Assembly: GCF_012911865.1 (NCBI RefSeq)
Contig: NZ_JAAXYH010000003.1
Span: 124,001 to 188,000 of the forward strand
From: Shewanella salipaludis
GTDB lineage: Bacteria > Pseudomonadota > Gammaproteobacteria > Enterobacterales > Shewanellaceae
Length of the DNA: 64,000 bases
Direction: 5' to 3'
Below the pieces are notes generated by a model that saw nothing but the letters and a program-made list of their open reading frames with translations, was not told where the DNA came from and searched no databases. Below, piece after piece: positions 29,264 through 39,627 of this stretch; the stretch's first letter is position 1, and every line of letters starts with the position of its first letter. The position numbers and the translations under genes are program-made.

Positions 29264-30874
29264 ATGAAACAAGTAGTTGAACACCAATCTGATATTCTGA
29301 TTATTGGCAGCGGTGCCGCCGGTCTGACGCTCGCATTGCATCTCGCTGAAAAATCAAAAGTAATCCTGCTCTCCAAGGGGCCACTCTGCGAAGGTTCGAC
29401 CTATTATGCCCAGGGCGGCATAGCCTCGGTGTTCGACGAAGGCGATACCATAGAGTCGCATGTCGCCGACACCTTAGTCGCAGGCGCCGGCCTATGTGAT
29501 AAATCTGTCGTCACCTACACGGCCGAAAATGCCAAGGCGGCCATGCAGTGGCTCATCCAATGCGGTGTCGCCTTCGACAAGGAAGAAACCCCCGAGGGGG
29601 ACACGGGCGATGCCCCCTACCACCTGACCCGCGAAGGCGGTCACAGTCACAGGCGCATACTGCACGCCGCCGACGCCACGGGTAAGGCGGTCCAGACCAC
29701 GCTGCAAGAGCGGGCACTCGCCCACCCCAATATTCAGGTGCTCGAGCGTTACAATGCCATAGATCTTATCACCAGCCGCAAGCTGCATCTGCCGGGCAAC
29801 CGGGTCCTGGGTGCCTATGTATGGAACCGGGATCAGGAACATGTGGAGACGGTCAGAGCCAAGTTTGTCGCCCTGGCAACGGGTGGCTGCTCCAAGGTCT
29901 ACCAATATACCTCCAATCCGGACGTCGCCAGTGGCGATGGTATCGCCATGGCCTGGCGCGCCGGTTGCCGGGTGGCCAACATGGAGTTCAACCAATTTCA
30001 TCCGACCTGTTTGTACCATGTCGATGCCCGTAACTTCCTGCTGACCGAGGCCCTTCGCGGCGAAGGCGCCTACCTGCGGCGTCCGGATGGCAGCCGTTTC
30101 ATGCCGGAATTCGACGAGCGCGCCGAGCTGGCGCCGCGGGACATAGTCGCCCGGGCCATAGACTATGAGATGAAGCGCCTGGGGGCCGATTGTGTCTATC
30201 TGGATATCAGCCATAAACCGGCGGATTTTGTCATCAAGCACTTCCCAACCATCTACAGCCGCTGTCTGGAGCTGGGGATAGACATCACCACGGACAGGAT
30301 CCCCGTGGTACCCGCCGCCCATTATACCTGTGGCGGAGTGATGACGGACCTGCATGGCCAGACAGATCTCAATGGCCTCTACGCCATAGGCGAAGTCGCT
30401 TATACCGGTCTGCATGGCGCCAACCGCCTGGCCAGCAACTCGTTGCTCGAGTGCCTGGTCTTTGCCCGCGCCGCCGCCCAGGATATCGACAGCCAGCTCG
30501 GCAAGATAGCCATGCCTGGCATGCTCCCACATTGGGATGAGAGCAAGGTCAGCAACTCGGACGAAGAAGTCGTGATAGCCCATAACTGGCATGAGCTGAG
30601 GCTGTTCATGTGGGATTATGTCGGCATAGTGCGCTCGGACAAACGTCTGGAGCGGGCGCTGCGCCGCTGCGCCATGCTGCAACAGGAGATCCAGGAGTAT
30701 TACAGCAACTTCAGGGTGAGCAATAACCTGCTCGAACTGCGCAACCTGGTACAGGTTGCCGAGCTGATCATTCGCTGTGCCATGCAGCGCAAGGAAAGCC
30801 GCGGGCTACACTATAATATCGATCATCCGAGCAAGAACGACGCCCCCCGCCCCACCATACTCCAGCCAGATTGA
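29264..30874 (+). CDS. nadB: L-aspartate oxidase
   Basis: An FAD enzyme oxidising aspartate to iminoaspartate, the first step of NAD synthesis. The 536 residues show the dinucleotide motif [17 protein letters not shown], the flavoprotein segments [27 protein letters not shown] and [12 protein letters not shown], and the C-terminal capping helices. It is divergent from rpoE, as in E. coli. No strong ribosome site is visible near the ATG. The gene ends in an inverted repeat shared with the convergent ygfX. Confidence 0.97.
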   Translation: MKQVVEHQSDILIIGSGAAGLTLALHLAEKSKVILLSKGPLCEGSTYYAQGGIASVFDEGDTIESHVADTLVAGAGLCDKSVVTYTAENAKAAMQWLIQCGVAFDKEETPEGDTGDAPYHLTREGGHSHRRILHAADATGKAVQTTLQERALAHPNIQVLERYNAIDLITSRKLHLPGNRVLGAYVWNRDQEHVETVRAKFVALATGGCSKVYQYTSNPDVASGDGIAMAWRAGCRVANMEFNQFHPTCLYHVDARNFLLTEALRGEGAYLRRPDGSRFMPEFDERAELAPRDIVARAIDYEMKRLGADCVYLDISHKPADFVIKHFPTIYSRCLELGIDITTDRIPVVPAAHYTCGGVMTDLHGQTDLNGLYAIGEVAYTGLHGANRLASNSLLECLVFARAAAQDIDSQLGKIAMPGMLPHWDESKVSNSDEEVVIAHNWHELRLFMWDYVGIVRSDKRLERALRRCAMLQQEIQEYYSNFRVSNNLLELRNLVQVAELIIRCAMQRKESRGLHYNIDHPSKNDAPRPTILQPD

Positions 30875-30904
30875 CAGGCCAGCTCATGTGAATGAGCTAG
30901 CCTG
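30875..30904. terminator. Inverted repeat at the nadB / ygfX convergence
   Basis: CAGGCCAGCTCAT (30875-30887) pairs with ATGAGCTAGCCTG (30892-30904) with one mismatch. It starts at the nadB stop and overlaps the last codons of ygfX. There is no T run, so termination is only likely. Confidence 0.5.
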
Positions 30905-31313
30905 GTCTGTGGCTGAGCAAGAGACGACACAGCCGGCGATAGTCGGCGTCGTCCAACATATCCGCCCAGACGATCAACAAGCGCTTCCCCGAAGGTGCAT
31001 GCAGATAGATGAGGCAGGCAAAAGGCGTGACCCAAGGTTTCCCCTGCAGTCGACAGCTCTCGCCCGCCCCCAGGTTGACGGCACCTCGGTCGTCGAGCAC
31101 CAACAGTAGCTGCCAATGACCGAGTGACCATAGCTGGTAACTAAAAAATATCAGGGTGGCGAGAAACAGCAGTAATTGCAGCAACCGATACCAGAATAAA
31201 TCCAGTTCGGGCCAGGCAAGAAAGGAACTCAGGCAGACACAGGCGAGCACGACCAACGACAGCCGCTGGTCGAAAGAGGCTTCGAGGCGAAAACTATGGC
31301 GCCTCGCGTCCAC
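30897..31313 (-). CDS. ygfX: YgfX (CptA)-type membrane protein
   Basis: A 138-residue protein with two adjacent hydrophobic helices near the N-terminus (about residues 20-60) and a soluble C-terminal part (LLVLDDRGAVNLGAGESCRL). Position and shape match E. coli YgfX/CptA, encoded with SdhE; that protein has been described as affecting MreB and FtsZ or as a partner of SdhE. It overlaps the sdhE coding end by 20 bases, so translation is likely coupled. The family call relies partly on context. Confidence 0.8.
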   Translation of the reverse strand: MDARRHSFRLEASFDQRLSLVVLACVCLSSFLAWPELDLFWYRLLQLLLFLATLIFFSYQLWSLGHWQLLLVLDDRGAVNLGAGESCRLQGKPWVTPFACLIYLHAPSGKRLLIVWADMLDDADYRRLCRLLLSHRPG

Positions 31314-31545
31314 GTACCTGCACTACCATGCGGGCCAGTTCGGGATCCGGACAGGTTTCATGTCCCATGAACCAGGCAAACAACTCGGGATCCTCGCCCT
31401 CGAGTAAGCGGATAAACAGCGCCTTATCGGCATCAGACAAGTGCTGATACTCATGCTCGACAAACGGCTGAAACAAGACATCCAGCTCCAGCATGCCACG
31501 ACGGCAAGCCCACCTTACTCTGGCGATGTTCATTAATTCCAACAC
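31294..31545 (-). CDS. sdhE: FAD assembly factor SdhE
   Basis: A small protein that promotes covalent flavinylation of succinate dehydrogenase and fumarate reductase. The 83 residues contain the RGM motif (WACRRGMLELD) and FAWFMGHETCPDPELARMV, hallmarks of the family. The start is non-ATG: GTG at 31545 or the next codon TTG, which lies seven bases after GGAG; an ATG four codons in is also possible. It overlaps ygfX downstream. Confidence 0.93.
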   Translation of the reverse strand: MLELMNIARVRWACRRGMLELDVLFQPFVEHEYQHLSDADKALFIRLLEGEDPELFAWFMGHETCPDPELARMVVQVRGREAP

Positions 31546-31614
31546 TCTTCTCCCTCACGGCTAAATTGCCGCTAGTTTACCGTTCGCGGCCCACAGTGTC
31601 GATTCCCTTTATGC

Positions 31615-32526
31615 TTATATCGAGGCCTGCACCTGCCGATCCCGTCCGGCAAACAGCTCGGCAAAATCGGTTGCCAACAGGCGCTTGACCGCCGGATGCT
31701 GGATCATACGCTCGGCAAACATCACATGGTACTCTTCCTTGATGTCGCAGGTTTCGCCCAAAAGGTGCATCCCATGGGAGAGGATCTCCTGGCGATAGAT
31801 GGAAGGCGCCACGAAAATCCCCCGCCTGAAATAGCCGAAGGCCTTCATCATGGCGGCATCATCGAACTCCCCCAGAATACTGACCTTGAGACCCTGCTCG
31901 TCGAACCAGCGATACAGTTGTTGCCCCAGGGAAGTGCGCCGCCCAGGGATCAACAGAGGCGCAGCTTCCAGGCAAGCGGGGAAGGCGGCAGGATAGGATT
32001 CGGAGGAGAAAAAACTGACCCCACACTCGCCGAGTTTCTTCGACAGTATCTCCGGATACTTGAGCGACTCCCCGGCACAGTCGGATAAGATCATATCCAA
32101 CTTATGCTCCCGCAGCCGGGTCATCAAGTCGTCGTGGGAAGACTCATAGCAGGCTAAATGCATGGAGGCATCGCCCGGCACCACGCTGAGCAGGACCCGA
32201 CTCACCAGCGCCTTGGACAAGGCATCGGCGATGCCCACCTCGAACAGTGTCGCGGCGTCCTTTTGATAGTTGAGCAGGTCGAGCATTTCATAGCTCAGAC
32301 TGAACATCTTGTCGGCGTAACGAAATACCAATTCCCCCAGCTCGGTCGCCTCCAGTGAACGGCCGACCCGAGTGAACAGGCTGCCGTTGAGCCGCTGCTC
32401 CAGGGCCCGGATTTGTCCTGTGACTGTCTGGGGCGTCAGGCAGAGCACCTCGGCGGCACGAACCACGGAACCAGACTTCTTCACCATCCAGAAATAATAC
32501 AAATGGTTATAGTTCAGATGCGACAT
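31615..32526 (-). CDS. nhaR: LysR-family activator of nhaA
   Basis: A 303-residue LysR regulator with an N-terminal winged helix (LNYNHLYYFWMVKKSGSVVR, then AAEVLCLTPQTVTGQIRALE), strongly like E. coli NhaR, which activates nhaA in response to sodium. The effector domain contains DALSKALVSRVLLSV and GRRTSLGQQLYRWFD. It lies 20 bases downstream of nhaA on the same strand, the E. coli arrangement, so it is probably cotranscribed. Confidence 0.95.
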   Translation of the reverse strand: MSHLNYNHLYYFWMVKKSGSVVRAAEVLCLTPQTVTGQIRALEQRLNGSLFTRVGRSLEATELGELVFRYADKMFSLSYEMLDLLNYQKDAATLFEVGIADALSKALVSRVLLSVVPGDASMHLACYESSHDDLMTRLREHKLDMILSDCAGESLKYPEILSKKLGECGVSFFSSESYPAAFPACLEAAPLLIPGRRTSLGQQLYRWFDEQGLKVSILGEFDDAAMMKAFGYFRRGIFVAPSIYRQEILSHGMHLLGETCDIKEEYHVMFAERMIQHPAVKRLLATDFAELFAGRDRQVQASI

Positions 32527-32546
32527 AACAAGCTATCCCATTCGCC

Positions 32547-33740
32547 TCAGACTTTGTCCGCATCGGACCGACGCAGCGCGGCGGCAGGCAGCACCCTGGC
32601 GAGCCAGAAATAACCTATTCCCGCCGCCAGCATGGAGCCCAACAAGATCCCCAACCGGGCAAGGTCCCCATAGTCCCTGCCCGAGTGTTCGAAGGCCAGT
32701 GAGGCAATAAACATGGACATGGTGAAGCCGATACCGCACATCACGGCTACGGGCATTATCTGGCGCCAGCCGATACCTGAGGGCAACTCGGCCAGCCTCA
32801 ACTTGACCGCCAGATAACTGAAGCCGAGCACGCCCAGGGGTTTGCCCAGCAACAGGCCGAGCGCTATGCCAACCGGGACCGGCGAGACAATATCCGTCAA
32901 CGCCATGGCGCCGAGGGCGACCCCGGCATTGGCGAAGGCGAACAGGGGCAAGATCAGGAAGGTGCTCCAGGGGTGCAGGCTATGCTCCAACTGCTCCGAG
33001 GGTGAGCTGCCATCTTTGGCTCGCAGCGGAATACAGAAGGCGATGATCACCCCGGCGAGGGTCGCATGCACCCCAGATTTCAACACCGCGACCCAGAGAA
33101 TGAAGCCGAATAGCCCATAAGGCGTGAGCGAGGTCACGCCGCTGCGGTTGAGAATCACCAGCACCAGGATCGCCAAGGCGGCAATCGCCAGGCTCAGCAT
33201 GGACAAGTCGCTGCTGTAGAACAGGGCGATGATCACTATCACGCCGAGATCGTCTATGATCGCCAGCGCCAACAGAAACACCTTCAAGGCAACCGGCACT
33301 CGACTGCCGAGCAGGGCCATGATCCCGAGCGCGAAGGCGATGTCGGTCGCCGCCGGGATGGCCCAGCCGACCTGAGTCACAGGATCGCCATGGTTAAACA
33401 ACAGGTAGATGGCCGCGGGAAACAACATGCCGCCCAAGGCTGCGAAGCTGGGCAAGGAGGCCTTGGTCACACTCGAGAGCGCACCTTCGAGCAACTCACG
33501 TTTGACTTCCAGGCCGATCAACAGGAAAAACAAGGCCATCAGACCATCGTTGATCCATAACAACAAGGGCTTGTTTATGTCCAGCTCACCCAGTCGCAGC
33601 TGGAACTCGGTGCCGAGCAGGCTCTGGTACAGAGCGGAAAGCGGTGAGTTGGCGAAGAGCATGGCCAAGGCCACCGCCACTAACAAGAGGATGCCGCCGG
33701 CCGACTCCTGACTGAGAAAATCCCTGATTGCCTTTTGCAT
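32547..33740 (-). CDS. nhaA: Na+/H+ antiporter NhaA
   Basis: Exports Na+ (or Li+) in exchange for two protons. The 397 residues form about 12 membrane helices. The ion-binding aspartates Asp133 ([13 protein letters not shown]) and Asp163-Asp164 ([13 protein letters not shown]) fall at the same residue numbers as in E. coli NhaA. An AAGGAG site precedes the ATG. It is followed by nhaR. A U-less hairpin lies about 70 bases upstream. Confidence 0.97.
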   Translation of the reverse strand: MQKAIRDFLSQESAGGILLLVAVALAMLFANSPLSALYQSLLGTEFQLRLGELDINKPLLLWINDGLMALFFLLIGLEVKRELLEGALSSVTKASLPSFAALGGMLFPAAIYLLFNHGDPVTQVGWAIPAATDIAFALGIMALLGSRVPVALKVFLLALAIIDDLGVIVIIALFYSSDLSMLSLAIAALAILVLVILNRSGVTSLTPYGLFGFILWVAVLKSGVHATLAGVIIAFCIPLRAKDGSSPSEQLEHSLHPWSTFLILPLFAFANAGVALGAMALTDIVSPVPVGIALGLLLGKPLGVLGFSYLAVKLRLAELPSGIGWRQIMPVAVMCGIGFTMSMFIASLAFEHSGRDYGDLARLGILLGSMLAAGIGYFWLARVLPAAALRRSDADKV

Positions 33741-33811
33741 AAATAGACTCCTTAAACCCGAATGCTTCGAGTGTAACCGAATCTATTCTACTAAGATAAT
33801 CGTATGTTTCT

Positions 33812-33844
33812 GCCCAATACCTCAGTTATTCCGAGGTATTGGGC
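33812..33844. terminator. Perfect 12-bp hairpin between thyA and nhaA
   Basis: GCCCAATACCTC (33812-33823) pairs perfectly with GAGGTATTGGGC (33833-33844), 9-base loop. It sits 25 bases after the thyA stop and upstream of nhaA on the same strand. No T run follows on either strand, so intrinsic termination is uncertain; it may stabilise the thyA 3' end. Confidence 0.5.
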
Positions 33845-33868
33845 GAACAGTCACTGAGAACATTCCTA

Positions 33869-34663
33869 TCAGATGGCGACAGGCGCCTTGATATGGGGAT
33901 GGGATTGATAGCCTGTGAGCTCGAAATCCTCGAAGCGATAATCGAAGATAGACTCGGGTTTGCGCAGGATCTTCATCTGCGGCAAGTCGTAAGGCCGACG
34001 GCTGAGCTGCAGCTCGGTCTGCTCCATGTGGTTAGAATAGAGATGCGTGTCACCGCCGGTCCAGACGAAGTCACCCAGCTGGAGATCGCACTGCTGGGCG
34101 ACCATCATGGTCAGCAAGGCATAGCTGGCGATGTTGAATGGCAAACCGAGAAACACATCACAGCTGCGCTGATACAACTGGCAGGACAGCTTGCCGTCGG
34201 CGACGTAGAACTGAAAGAAGGCATGGCAAGGCGCCAACGCCATCTTATCGAGTTCACCCACATTCCAGGCCGAGACTATCAGACGGCGCGAGTCCGGCTG
34301 CTGCTTGATCTGCTCTATGACTTGGCTTATCTGATCTATGGACTCGCCGCCCTGGGTCGGCCAGCTGCGCCACTGGGCGCCGTACACTGGCCCAAGATCG
34401 CCCTGCTCATCGGCCCACTCGTCCCAGATGCTGACCTTGTTGTCCTTCAGGTAGGCGATATTGGTGTCCCCCTTCAGGAACCAGAGCAACTCATGCACTA
34501 TGGAACGCAGATGGCATTTCTTGGTCGTCACCAGGGGGAAGCCCTGATTGAGATCGAAACGCATCTGATAACCGAATACCGAACGTGTCCCGGTACCTGT
34601 GCGATCCGTCTTCTCCGTGCCCTCGGCCAAGATGTGCTGCATTAACGCTAAATATTGTTTCAT
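33869..34663 (-). CDS. thyA: Thymidylate synthase
   Basis: Methylates dUMP to dTMP using methylenetetrahydrofolate. The 264 residues have the exact length of E. coli ThyA, with the nucleophile Cys146 in [28 protein letters not shown] near the N-terminus, and [20 protein letters not shown]. Its start overlaps the lgt stop by four bases (ATGA), indicating coupling in the rppH-ptsP-TSUP-lgt-thyA series. Confidence 0.98.
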   Translation of the reverse strand: MKQYLALMQHILAEGTEKTDRTGTGTRSVFGYQMRFDLNQGFPLVTTKKCHLRSIVHELLWFLKGDTNIAYLKDNKVSIWDEWADEQGDLGPVYGAQWRSWPTQGGESIDQISQVIEQIKQQPDSRRLIVSAWNVGELDKMALAPCHAFFQFYVADGKLSCQLYQRSCDVFLGLPFNIASYALLTMMVAQQCDLQLGDFVWTGGDTHLYSNHMEQTELQLSRRPYDLPQMKILRKPESIFDYRFEDFELTGYQSHPHIKAPVAI

Positions 34664-35481
34664 GACGCCTTACCCTGTTTACGCATAAGCAAATACAAAC
34701 CACACAAGATCATGGGAACAGACAAGATTTGCCCCATGGTCATCATCCCCCAATACAGGCCCAGTTGGGCATCGGGCTGGCGCACGGTTTCGACAACCAC
34801 CCTGAAGATGCCGTAGCCCAGCAGGAACATGCCTGAGACGGCGCCGGTTTTGCGCGGCGTCTTACTGAACCAGTAAAGCAGCAGAAACAGGGCCACCCCT
34901 TCGAGGGCAAACTGATACAACTGGGATGGATGGCGGGGATAAGGGCCGCCGTTGGGGAATACCATGGCCCAAGGCACATCCGTGACCCTGCCCCACAGCT
35001 CGCCGTTGATGAAGTTGCCGATGCGACCGGCTCCCAAACCTATGGGTACCACGGGTGCCACCATATCGGCCACGGCGAAGAAGTTGCGTTTTTGCTTCCA
35101 GGTGATGTACAGCATGCCGGTGATCACCCCTATCAGGCCACCATGGAAAGACATGCCGCCTTCGGTGATCTTGAACAGGTACAGGGGATCGGCGAGGAAG
35201 AAGTCGAAATGATAGAAGAGCACATACCCTATTCGCCCACCGAGCACGACCCCGAGGAAACCGTAGAAGAGCAGATCCGAGACTTGCTCCCGGCTCCAGA
35301 TGCCATTGGAGTCATCGGCCTTGCGATTGAGTAGCCACATGGCGGCGATAAAGCCCACCAAGTACATGAAGCCATACCAGCGCAGCGCAGGCTCAAAGGT
35401 CTGGCCAAAAACATGAAAGGGGCCAAACGACACTATGATGGGATCAATATTCGGAAAATTCAACGCCATAACTAAATCCAT
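34660..35481 (-). CDS. lgt: Prolipoprotein diacylglyceryl transferase
   Basis: Attaches diacylglycerol to the lipobox cysteine of prolipoproteins in the inner membrane. The 273 residues have about seven membrane helices, [12 protein letters not shown] with the essential His, and the signature [14 protein letters not shown]. The ATG at 35481 follows GAGGGAATA; a further ATG four codons in is possible. It lies 31 bases after the TSUP-family gene. Confidence 0.97.
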   Translation of the reverse strand: MDLVMALNFPNIDPIIVSFGPFHVFGQTFEPALRWYGFMYLVGFIAAMWLLNRKADDSNGIWSREQVSDLLFYGFLGVVLGGRIGYVLFYHFDFFLADPLYLFKITEGGMSFHGGLIGVITGMLYITWKQKRNFFAVADMVAPVVPIGLGAGRIGNFINGELWGRVTDVPWAMVFPNGGPYPRHPSQLYQFALEGVALFLLLYWFSKTPRKTGAVSGMFLLGYGIFRVVVETVRQPDAQLGLYWGMMTMGQILSVPMILCGLYLLMRKQGKAS

Positions 35482-35512
35482 TATTCCCTCTGACGAGGTA
35501 CGAGAGTAAAAA

Positions 35513-36313
35513 TCAGGTCAGAATCAACTTAAGACCCAAACTAAAGAGCAAGACTGCAAATATCCGCTTGAGCACCAGTGTCGGCCAATGGCTCGCCGCC
35601 CTGACGCCCACCGGCGCCATCAGCATGGAGGTCAGCACTATCCCCAGCAAGGCCGGCAGATAGATGAAACCCAAGGTCCACTGGGGTAAACCCGGCACGT
35701 CGGCACCGGCCAGCACATAGCCCAGGCTGCCGACCAATGAAATGAGCAGGCCTGTCATGGCGGAAAAACCGACAGCATGGCGCATCTGCAGGCCACACCA
35801 GGTTAAAAAGGGCACCAATAATACCCCGCCACCTATCCCCATCATGCCGGCGAGCAAGGCTATCGAGACTGACACCCAAAACAGCACCCAAGTCCCGGGC
35901 AAGCTGCGCCCGGCCTCGGCCTTCCTGGGAAAGGCCATCTGCGCCGACATCAGCAGCACGAATAAGGCGAAGCCTTGCTGCAACCTATGGGCCGGGATCT
36001 GCTCCGAGATAAAGGCCGCCGCCAAGGCACCGACTATGATGCCGGGCATCATGGGCTTAAACAGCGCCCAGGGAATATTCCCCCTGTTGTAGTGCGCTCT
36101 GGCAGAGGAGGAAGAGGTCAGTATGATGGCCGCCAGGGAGGTGGCGATGGCGATATGGGGCAGTTGCTCGGCGTTGATGCCGACAGATGGCAGGAGGTAG
36201 ATCAGGGCGGGGACGACGAGCAAACCGCCGCCAATGCCCAGCAGACCGGCCAAGAAGCCAACCAGAGCTCCCAGGACTAAACAGTCAACAAACACCCACA
36301 ACACACTGTCCAA
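35513..36313 (-). CDS. TSUP (TauE/SafE)-family sulfite or sulfonate-type transporter
   Basis: A 266-residue inner-membrane protein with about eight hydrophobic helices in two related halves: [20 protein letters not shown] near the N-terminus and [19 protein letters not shown] in the second half, the TauE/SafE repeat motif. Family members export or import sulfite, sulfoacetate and similar anions; the substrate here is unknown. It is inserted between ptsP and lgt, which are adjacent in E. coli. Confidence 0.9.
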   Translation of the reverse strand: MDSVLWVFVDCLVLGALVGFLAGLLGIGGGLLVVPALIYLLPSVGINAEQLPHIAIATSLAAIILTSSSSARAHYNRGNIPWALFKPMMPGIIVGALAAAFISEQIPAHRLQQGFALFVLLMSAQMAFPRKAEAGRSLPGTWVLFWVSVSIALLAGMMGIGGGVLLVPFLTWCGLQMRHAVGFSAMTGLLISLVGSLGYVLAGADVPGLPQWTLGFIYLPALLGIVLTSMLMAPVGVRAASHWPTLVLKRIFAVLLFSLGLKLILT

Positions 36314-36367
36314 TGAATACCTTCGCTCTGCCGAATTTTGGCGACTAGCTTAAATCAATTCCGCCAA

Positions 36368-38602
36368 TTAGTTAAGAATAGATCCCAGGTTGCGCGCATT
36401 TAGGTATTCGGTGACCAATTGGCGCACCTGGCCGCCATTGGCCAGTTTCAGCGCCTGTTCGAGCAAGCACTTCAGCTCACTCTTGGACACCCTGCGCAGC
36501 AGATAGTTGATCCGCGCCAGACTGCCCTGGTTCATGCTCAGTTGCTCGTACCCCATGGCCACCAGCAGCAGTGCCCCCATGGGTTCCCCCGCCAGTTCAC
36601 CACAGACACTGACGTCCAACTTAAACTTCTCACAATCGAACCAGGCCCGCTTCAGCGCCCTCAGGATCCCCGGATGGTAGCTGTCAAACAATGAACTCAC
36701 CCTGGGATTGTTGCGATCGACGGCCAACAGATACTGAGTCAGATCGTTGCTGCCGACCGACACGAAGTCGACCCGCTGCGCCACTTCATTGAGCTGATAG
36801 AGCAGCGCCGGCACTTCCAGCATGATGCCGATTTTCGGACGGGTGATATCCTGGTTAACATCGACCTTAAGCTCCATATAGGCCTGATCCAGATACCCCA
36901 GCGCCTGATCTATCTCATCCAGACTGCTGACCATGGGCAAGAGGATCCTCAATTGCTCACCACAGCCCCCCGCCTGCAACATGGCCCTGAGTTGCACCAA
37001 AAACAGCTCGGGATGATCCAGCGACAGGCGGATCCCCCGCCAGCCGAGAAACGGGTTATCTTCATTGATGGGGAAATAGGGCAAGGGTTTATCGCCGCCA
37101 ACGTCCAGAGTGCGCATCACCACTGGCCTGCCGGAGGCCGCCGCCAGGACCTGCCGATAGACCTTGATCTGCTCGGACTCGCTGGGAAAACGTTGCTGCA
37201 ACATGAAGGGAATTTCGGTGCGATACAAGCCGATACCATCGGCACCTTCGGCAATTTCGGTCGCCAAGCCGCTCAGGAGACCGGCATTGAGGTATAAACG
37301 GATCCGCTCGCCATCCAAGGTAGCGGCCGGCAGACTCAGCTCCTGAGCGTACTGGCGTTGCAACGCCTGGTGGGCCGAGATCAGGCTGCGGTACTCGTCG
37401 ATCACCGCGGCAGAAGGCGACACCATGAGATGACCACGGCTGGCATTCAATACCAGCAGCTTCTGATCTATCTCGGTCGACAGTATCTGCTCGACGCCCG
37501 TGATCGCCGGCACCTCGAGCGCCCGCGCCAATATCGCCGCATGGGAGTTGACCCCACCCATCTCAGTCACTATGCCTGCGAGTTTTTGTCGCGGAAATTC
37601 GGCCAGCAGGGTGGCGTCGGCTTCCCTGGTCACCAAGATCACGGGTTTATCCGGCTCCTGTGCCAAGCGTCCCGGCTCTATCAGCTGCCTGAGCACCTTC
37701 TGGCCCAAATCCCGTATGTCGCTGGCACGCTCCTTGAGGTAGGGATCTTCCATCGCCAAAAACTGCTGGATATAACGCAGGGATACCCGGCTGACCGCAG
37801 ACTCGGCGCTCCACCCCAGCTGGACCTCCCTGGCGTACTCGCCGCCGAGACTGGCATCGTCGAGCAGCAGCTGCAACGCGGTGAAGATGGAAACCACTTC
37901 CTCGTCTTGCTCCCGGTCGAAACGTTGTGACAAGGCGGCGAGCGCTTCCTTGCAGCGCCCCATGGCGAGAGACAACCTGTAGACTTCGGGCGCAACATCG
38001 TCGCAGGCCACTTCGGGTTGTTCCAGGGAAATTTCCCCGCCTATCACCAATGCCTGGGCGATGGCGATACCGCTCGAAGCCGACGTGCCCTGAAACAGGA
38101 TCTGATGTCCATGACTCCGGACTTCGGCTTTCTGTTTATGTCCTTTGACTGCCATGGCCAGCTGGGCAGCCAGGGTCATCAGGAAGGCTTCTTCGCCTTC
38201 GCTGAACTGGCGGGTGTTGGCCTGCTGCACCACTATGACGCCAAGCACTTGTTTTTGGTAGATGATGGGTACGGCGAGGAAGGCGCGATATTCTTCTTCG
38301 GCAACCTCAGGGAATAATTTGAATCTGGGGTGAAGACGGGCATCTGCGAGGTTAACCGCTTCTTCGCGCTCGGCTACCAAGCCGACCAAGCCCTCGGACA
38401 AGGGCATTTTCACCGTGCCGACGGCACCTTTTTCCAGGCCATCGGTCGCGGACAACACCAATTGCTGCTGTTCGAGAATATAGATGGAACAGACCTGGGT
38501 GTTCATTGCGGTTTTAGTCTGGGTGACCAGCAGCTCCAGCGCACTGTCGAGATTGCCGGCCGAGGCCACCGCCTGGGTAATGTCCCTGAGGGTATTCAAC
38601 AC
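36368..38602 (-). CDS. ptsP: PTS-Ntr enzyme I (PEP-protein phosphotransferase)
   Basis: Starts the nitrogen-related PTS phosphorelay (PtsP to NPr to EIIA-Ntr). The 744 residues comprise an N-terminal GAF domain (about 1-160), a PTS enzyme I N-terminal region with the phosphorylated His in GGVNSHAAILARALEVPAIT (about His354), and a C-terminal PEP-binding TIM barrel (RTLDVGGDKPLPYFPI, GSNDLTQYLLAVDRNN). It follows rppH by 28 bases, as in E. coli. The GAF domain suggests response to glutamine or a similar ligand, by analogy. Confidence 0.97.
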   Translation of the reverse strand: MLNTLRDITQAVASAGNLDSALELLVTQTKTAMNTQVCSIYILEQQQLVLSATDGLEKGAVGTVKMPLSEGLVGLVAEREEAVNLADARLHPRFKLFPEVAEEEYRAFLAVPIIYQKQVLGVIVVQQANTRQFSEGEEAFLMTLAAQLAMAVKGHKQKAEVRSHGHQILFQGTSASSGIAIAQALVIGGEISLEQPEVACDDVAPEVYRLSLAMGRCKEALAALSQRFDREQDEEVVSIFTALQLLLDDASLGGEYAREVQLGWSAESAVSRVSLRYIQQFLAMEDPYLKERASDIRDLGQKVLRQLIEPGRLAQEPDKPVILVTREADATLLAEFPRQKLAGIVTEMGGVNSHAAILARALEVPAITGVEQILSTEIDQKLLVLNASRGHLMVSPSAAVIDEYRSLISAHQALQRQYAQELSLPAATLDGERIRLYLNAGLLSGLATEIAEGADGIGLYRTEIPFMLQQRFPSESEQIKVYRQVLAAASGRPVVMRTLDVGGDKPLPYFPINEDNPFLGWRGIRLSLDHPELFLVQLRAMLQAGGCGEQLRILLPMVSSLDEIDQALGYLDQAYMELKVDVNQDITRPKIGIMLEVPALLYQLNEVAQRVDFVSVGSNDLTQYLLAVDRNNPRVSSLFDSYHPGILRALKRAWFDCEKFKLDVSVCGELAGEPMGALLLVAMGYEQLSMNQGSLARINYLLRRVSKSELKCLLEQALKLANGGQVRQLVTEYLNARNLGSILN

Positions 38603-38630
38603 TTTTAGCTATCCCCTTCTAAATCTGCAC

Positions 38631-39149
38631 TTATCCCCTTTGACGCATCCGCTTTCGTGGCATTTCCTGAACCTGGAATGCCAATGCCGTCGCCGCAAAC
38701 TCCTTCATCACCTTACGATAGACGTCACGCTTGAATGACACCACTTGCCTGACAGGATACCAATAGCTCACCCAGCGCCAATCATCAAATTCAGGATGGC
38801 CGGAAGAATTCAGATTGACGGCACTGTCCTGACTCTTCAGCTGTAATAGGAACCACTTCTGTTTCTGCCCGATACAGACAGGTTTACTCTCTTGGCGCAC
38901 CAAACGTTTGGGCAACCTGTAACGCAACCAGGAACGGGTCGAGGTCAGGATCTGCACATGCTCGGGCCTGAGGCCGACTTCCTCATAGAGTTCCCGGTAC
39001 ATGGCTTCTTCTGCCGACTCACCATCGTCGACGCCCCCTTGGGGGAATTGCCAGGAGTGCTGGCCGAATCGTCTGGCCCACATAACCTGGCCGAATCTAT
39101 TACAGATTATGATGCCCACATTTGCGCGAAAGCCGTCGCTATCAATCAC
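38631..39149 (-). CDS. rppH: RNA pyrophosphohydrolase
   Basis: Removes pyrophosphate from 5' ends of mRNA and so triggers RNase E decay. The 172 residues begin [18 protein letters not shown], and the Nudix box GX5EX7REUXEEXGU is seen in [20 protein letters not shown] (about residues 38-57). It heads the series rppH-ptsP-TSUP-lgt-thyA. Upstream is the 690-bp non-coding gap shared with mutH. Confidence 0.97.
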   Translation of the reverse strand: MIDSDGFRANVGIIICNRFGQVMWARRFGQHSWQFPQGGVDDGESAEEAMYRELYEEVGLRPEHVQILTSTRSWLRYRLPKRLVRQESKPVCIGQKQKWFLLQLKSQDSAVNLNSSGHPEFDDWRWVSYWYPVRQVVSFKRDVYRKVMKEFAATALAFQVQEMPRKRMRQRG

Positions 39150-39293
39150 ATGGACTCCGAATACACAAAAATGCTAATGATCCGATTGTTTCACAAAGCC
39201 AGTCTATCGGCAAACCTCTATTTCACCCACAGCGTTGGATAAAAATCAGAAACACACACAATTATCAACAGCAGTTTCCAGAGCGTCGACTGG

Positions 39294-39316
39294 ATATCCA
39301 CATTTTCTGTGGATAT
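39294..39316. repeat. Inverted DnaA-box pair A
   Basis: ATATCCACA, a 5-base spacer TTTTC, then TGTGGATAT. Each half differs from TTATCCACA at one base. The inverted match extends one base further out on each side. Confidence 0.85.
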
Positions 39317-39563
39317 CTCTGTTTGAAACTCGATTAAACTTATGGAAACGTTTAAAAAACGGCTCAATCCCGGGTTAACGCATGTATTCCAAAACAATTA
39401 AAAACCAATTAAATTCAGATATATATATAAACATAGAATAAAACAAGCTAGAAGCCAGCAGCAAAAGCGCACTTTTTAAGCAGTCGAATACCCTTGAATA
39501 ACTCGCCCCCGGATCCGCTTGGGTTATACACAGAACACCCCGGAGTTTCGTTTGAAACCGGCT

Positions 39564-39600
39564 AAAAAAGCCCTTTTATCCGGTTGACTAGGGCTTTTTT
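39564..39600. terminator. Orphan bidirectional terminator in the rppH-mutH gap
   Basis: AAAAAAGCCCT (39564-39574) pairs with AGGGCTTTTTT (39590-39600), 15-base loop. The flanking genes point away from it, so no annotated gene reads into it. A small hairpin GTTTC-GTTT-GAAAC lies just upstream on the plus strand, so it may end a small RNA. Confidence 0.6.
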
Positions 39601-39627
39601 ATCGGTTAAAGACACCAACTTGATAAG

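Noticed and set aside
33839-34645. Long open frame on the plus strand opposite thyA
   Set aside because: It is the antisense of a clear thymidylate synthase, has no family resemblance and arises from codon bias. The same applies to long antisense frames opposite gltB (47192-48451), nadB (29492-30682), ffh (15203-16270) and thrA.
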